From positions 1,054,001-1,118,000 of the forward strand of contig JAUTDP010000001.1 in assembly GCA_033439795.1 (NCBI GenBank): 64,000 nt of DNA. The letters run 5' to 3'. A model generated the notes under the pieces. That model was not told where the DNA came from, did not search any database, and worked only from the letters and a program-made list of their open reading frames with translations. This document shows positions 60,512 to 64,000 of the stretch, piece by piece. Position 1 is the first letter of the stretch. The number at the start of each line of letters is the position of its first letter. Origin of the DNA: Sordaria brevicollis (lineage: Eukaryota; Ascomycota; Sordariomycetes; Sordariales; Sordariaceae). The translations under genes and the position numbers were made by a program.

Positions 60512-62076
60512 TGTAGGTACCTCTAGGGATGCTCAGATGGTTAGAAGTTGAGGTACATTCTATCCTGTCAGGGAGCAGGGTTCTGGACAGTTCCAGATCC
60601 AGTTGACTCTGCGGAACATGAACCGGAAGAACTCTTGTGGTTGGGTTCAGCTGGCACGAACTAGATGGTATCATGTTATGGCTTTTGAGGGTCCTTGGTT
60701 TTGCGGTTTCGTTAGTCTTCTCCGTTCTCTCCTCTTGTCCAATGTGATTTTATCTTTTCTGTTGGGCTCTGTTGGGAATATGGGGACCTCTGGCCACTCT
60801 CCCCCCATATCACACTTTTTCACCAAAGCGCTCCTTTTGGATTCCAGTTGCCGAGCCGCTGACACCAGGAAGTTGGAAGAGAGAAAAACTACGCCCACAC
60901 ACATCGATCCCTACACGCACACACACTTGCACAAACTTCTATAAAATTCCACCTCAAAAAGCGATTTCTAAAATTAAAAAGGTTTTTAATCTTCGTAAAT
61001 TAACCTATCTTCCACCCCGATAAGTTTTTTTTTGAAAAAAAAGCCGGCGTTCTTTGTTGAGAAGGGAGTGGAAAAAAACTTGAACCACGTTGCAAGTCTT
61101 GGCGCTGCGAATGCAACTAACTTGAAAAATACACTAAAGAAAGCCTTTTAAAGATATTTAACGCCCTAGGTAGATAATTTGCGGGATTCTATTCTTAATG
61201 TTTAAGAAAGAAATTAATCGGAAGTATTTTGAACGAATTGTTGCGCTTCTTATCTGAAGAGTACGTGTGCGTATAGGAATCGATGTGTGTGGGCGTAGTT
61301 TTTCTCTTGGAAGAAGGGTCGTTGGTTGTTGGTGTCTGGGTCGTTGGAACAAAGATTGTGGCTGCGGCACGGGCTGAGGGCCCAACAGAGCCGCCAACGG
61401 AGCCGCATTGATGGTTGAAGTACGAACCGACGGCCACATTCTTTGATGAAGTGATGCAATGCAATGTTGACGAGGTGCAGTGGTCGGTGTACTGGACATG
61501 CGGGTACCGTAGGTACCTCTGGACGACACTCCCACTCCTGATTGCCTCTCGTTGTTTTTCCATTTCATCCCGCTCTTCCATTCTGCAACCAACAACTCAA
61601 CGATGTCCATACCACGGTGCTGTTCAGACGATGTGCCACTCATAGGCGCTTCGATGCCGTTGAATGGATAGAGGTACAGAGACCCCGAGTTCACCGACGG
61701 CATCTATGGGCCAACCGCGATGATCTGTTCGCAACGAAAATGCTAGGAGATGATGGCCCTCATGGTTTTCTATCCAAGAAGGCCGCACTCTGCTGCATCC
61801 ACGAGTTGTAACACACCACCAGAGGCATTCCTGTATTTCCTGTAGGTCTTCCCGACCAATTCCGCTTCGAATTGTGCCTTTTCCCGTCGCTAATCCATCT
61901 CTTGCTGACTAAGAGATGACCAGCCATCTTTTAGTTCCATCCTTTTCTTCGAACCAACCACATCGAAGGTCACCCGTGTTAGAGGTAAAGGTACCTAGAC
62001 TTGATCTTCCCTCGACCCCTGCCATCTGCCCCCCGCAAACAGGAGCCGATACCACTTCCCATACCTCTTGCCCACA
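60512..62076. other. Intergenic region with inverted and dispersed repeats
   Basis: A block at about 60870-60935 (GAGAAAAACTACGCCCACAC, then CGATCCCTACACGCACAC) recurs inverted at about 61255-61320. Between and around them are short AT-rich RIP-like stretches (60945-61020, 61130-61260). No gene is supported. Octamers lie at 60518, 61669 and 61980. Confidence 0.5.
60870..61440. mobile_element. Possible short inverted-repeat element with dispersed-repeat flank
   Basis: The arms at 60870-60935 and 61255-61320 are inverted copies of each other over about 55 bases. The right arm continues into the sequence shared with 58855-59000. The interior is AT-rich and non-coding. Target duplication not identified. 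Confidence 0.45.
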
Positions 62077-62563
62077 ATGTGCAAGTTCAAAGGGGACTAC
62101 TACCTACTCAGGGTGCAGGTGCTTGATAGGAAGGACCAGGCTCTGCCTGACGACTCGTAGCAAGAAACCGCCGCCAGCTCTGGACAAGAGCTACGACCCT
62201 GGGACGTGCGGCAAGGTCGAAGTCCCGGACCTGATCTACCACAGCAATTGTCCCCAGAACCCAGCATTGCTCTGCAACCGCGGCAGTCACATTCCGCCCT
62301 TCCCTTCCGCCGCCAGTGCAATCTCCGCCTAAGCCTAAACGGACGTTCAGTTATGTTCCTGAAAAAGAAGAAAGAGGAATAACCGGTGGCTGCCGTCCGA
62401 TACCTCTACAAACACCGGACCGTGCTCACAGAGGCTGTAAGGAATGCTCTGGCAGATGTGGCCAAGGAGGGGGGTGAAAGAGATAAACGAGCAACTTGAT
62501 GAAGAGTTTGGCAAGAACTCGGAAGAGAGGGAGAAGTACCGCGCTACGTATTTGGTGAACTAG
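62077..62563 (+). pseudogene. MC-family relic, frameshifted copy of the 59882 gene
   Basis: An ATG at 62077 opens M-C-K-F-K-G-D-Y-Y, but the frame is then lost. The family sequence S-G-C-R-C-L-I-G-R-T-R-L-C continues in another frame, followed by P-D-L-I-Y-H-S-N-C, which matches L-I-Y-H-N-N-C of the gene at 59882. That frame stops at 62332. A third segment (62474-62563) reads I-N-E-Q-L-D-E-E-F-G and S-E-E-R-E-K-Y-R-A-T-Y-L, again matching the intact copy. At least one frameshift and intervening stops make it non-functional. It looks like a decayed tandem paralogue. Confidence 0.78.
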
Positions 62564-63622
62564 AGGTACCATTCTCAGACGGGCATTCTTATTTCTTACC
62601 TTCTACGGCCGACAAAGGGCGAGAAATAGCCAGGAAGCCGGATGATCCGTGTGAGTGTAGGCACATAACAGGAAGAGTTGGATCTGGACGAAAACGACTG
62701 AGGATGTAACTGGCAAGTTCTACTACGGGCAGTTAGCATCAACGTTCCAAGTTGGCAAGGAGGGGTATCATGATGTGATCGTGGAGAACAGAAGCACTGT
62801 GTCAGGGGAAGGAAAGGTCGTCTTTGCGACTGTAACTGCAAGCCCAGAGCAGCGTTTCCGTTGGGGGAATTATGTCTTCCCCGGGACCGGAGTGTTGCGT
62901 GTGGTTGTTCTTGGTGGCAGGGAAGGTTTTGACAGGTACATGAGGTAACCAGTGCTTCCTGCCGCCGCTCTTCCTTGTGGTGCTCTTCCGTTCTCTCCCC
63001 ATTTTCCGGTGTGAATTCTGTTCGTTGTCTCGGCCTCGTATCCTGGGAGGCACTCGACCTTCGTCGACGAGCCGTTCACACCGTCGGGCACATGCAAGGG
63101 CTCTTTCGCACACGACACCTAGGTGGTTGATACTAAGAGGAAGGCGGACCAGGCCAGTAGAAGGAGGTCCCAACTCTCCAATGAAGTCACAAGACCATTC
63201 TCGTACGATTATACGCCCTACCCCTACCGCGCGCAGAGGAAGATTCACACTCCGAGACGGAAAGAGCAGAAGCCAATGAGCCAATGGCACACCCAAGGCC
63301 TGCACATGCGAGTACCTCTATCATGCTGGGAGGACGCAGAGCAATTTTGTTGAGCTGCGGCCCGTGCTCATTGCTCACCCTAGCCTCCTGGCACTCATCT
63401 TCCTCGATCGAAGAAGAAGGCGCGTTCCAGGTTGCCGTTGGAACGCGTCAGTCAGGGCTCGCAGCCCTCTCCTCCGGTCCCTCTCACTGCGTTGTCACCT
63501 GACCGTTTCGTGCCCTCTTCTCGTTGTATTTCTACCCCGCCTCTCCCTCTGCTTCTTCTCCCACTTCTCTCTCCATCATCTTCCTCGACCCGTCTTCTTC
63601 TCCAAACCAAAACACCAAAGGA
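62564..63622. other. Intergenic region leading to the edge gene
   Basis: No supported gene. Octamers occur at 62561-62568 and 63313-63320. The last 100-150 bases before 63623 are CT-rich, like the 5' leaders of other genes here. Confidence 0.45.
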
Positions 63623-64000
63623 ATGGCGGTGCCTCCTCCATCTGCGTCCCAGCTCCCCTACGAGTAAGTTCTTCTGTTCTTGTGGTCTTCTTCTCCTCCT
63701 CGTCATCACCCCATCAGGACCAAAAGAGTCAAATGACAGCAAACTGACACTGCCCACCCACTTACCAGGCTCGAGAGGAGGCACCGCCGTCGCTCACCTG
63801 CGACACTCATCAAGATTAGCACAATTCCATCACCTTCCAATCAAAAGGACAAGTAGGTCATCTCCTCTGGATCTCTCTGGCCCAGACCACAAGCTGTCTC
63901 CTCTTCTTTTGTCGCCATCAGTCTCAAAGAACACCCACTGACTCCTTGGCCGTCAAGACAGGCCACCACTTCTGCACTTACCGTGCCGCCAAACCATGCC
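63623..64000 (+). CDS. 5' part of an intron-containing gene, cut by the window edge
   Basis: An ATG at 63623 after a CT-rich leader opens M-A-V-P-P-P-S-A-S-Q-L-P-Y-E. Two consensus introns follow: 63664-63768 (GTAAGT...AACTGACAC...ACCAG) and 63853-63961 (GTAGGT...CACTGACTC...ACAG). Joining join(63623..63663,63769..63852,63962..>64000) keeps one frame through the edge. The visible ~55 residues are basic and Pro-rich and show no domain. Family unknown. The intron evidence is good; the protein identity is not readable. Confidence 0.5.

Larger units (their letters stand above)
59591..63320. repeat. Octamer cluster TAGAGGTA/TACCTCTA, right group
   Basis: Occurrences at 59591, 60518, 61669, 61980, 62401, 62561 and 63313. 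Several are embedded in longer palindrome-like words such as GTAGGTACCTCTAGG or AGAGGTACC. All but the one at 62401, which falls within the pseudogene span, lie in non-coding DNA. Confidence 0.85.

Noticed and set aside
1..64000. CRISPR arrays, bacterial operons, prophage
   Set aside because: Introns, RIP and eukaryotic gene families exclude a prokaryotic origin, and no regularly spaced repeat array of that kind is present.

Overview
The window is nuclear DNA from a filamentous ascomycete. The reasons are short introns with GTRAGT donors, CTAAC/CTGAC branch points and CAG/TAG acceptors, pyrimidine-rich leaders, and long AT-rich blocks in which transposon reading frames are riddled with TAA/TAG where Gln and Trp codons are expected. 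That last pattern is the signature of repeat-induced point mutation (RIP). A Sordariomycete, probably Neurospora/Sordaria-like, is my inference; nothing here fixes the species.

Layout. 1-1250 is a RIP-degraded AT-rich block, followed by a short inverted-repeat element (1281-1750). 1751-6005 is gene-poor, normal-GC DNA. 6006-10498 is a nested pair: a RIP-degraded Mutator-like transposon (6016-9797, 8-bp target duplication) sits inside the terminal inverted repeat of a ~0.7 kb TIR element. 10.5-26 kb holds a spliced, trinucleotide-repeat-rich locus (12.6-14.7 kb), a GT25-type glycosyltransferase, a secreted oxalate decarboxylase and an ACS-family MFS transporter. 28.2-32.7 kb holds three small proteins of an unnamed family with an N-terminal 'MC...C.C...C' signature. 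A Zn2Cys6 transcription factor follows (34.6-37.8 kb). 40229-53644 is a Ty1/Copia retrotransposon (189-bp LTRs, GGATG target duplication) interrupted in its RNase H region by a 7.8 kb chromodomain Ty3/Gypsy element (268-bp LTRs); both are RIP-inactivated. 54-58.4 kb is an intact PDR-type ABC transporter. 59.9-62.6 kb has a fourth intact member of the MC family and a frameshifted fifth. The right edge carries the start of another intron-containing gene.

Together: oxalate decarboxylase and the MFS anion transporter lie on the same strand about 1 kb apart and could both handle organic acids. The ABC pump and the Zn2Cys6 regulator are typical accessory functions. The least explained signals are the dispersed MC family, an octamer (TAGAGGTA/TACCTCTA) that occurs about 20 times where about 2 are expected and is dense around those genes, and the spliced microsatellite-rich locus ending in a run of nine Cys codons. 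All exon joins were made by eye; joins that restore a single frame, leave a total length divisible by three and rebuild a known family are the stronger ones.
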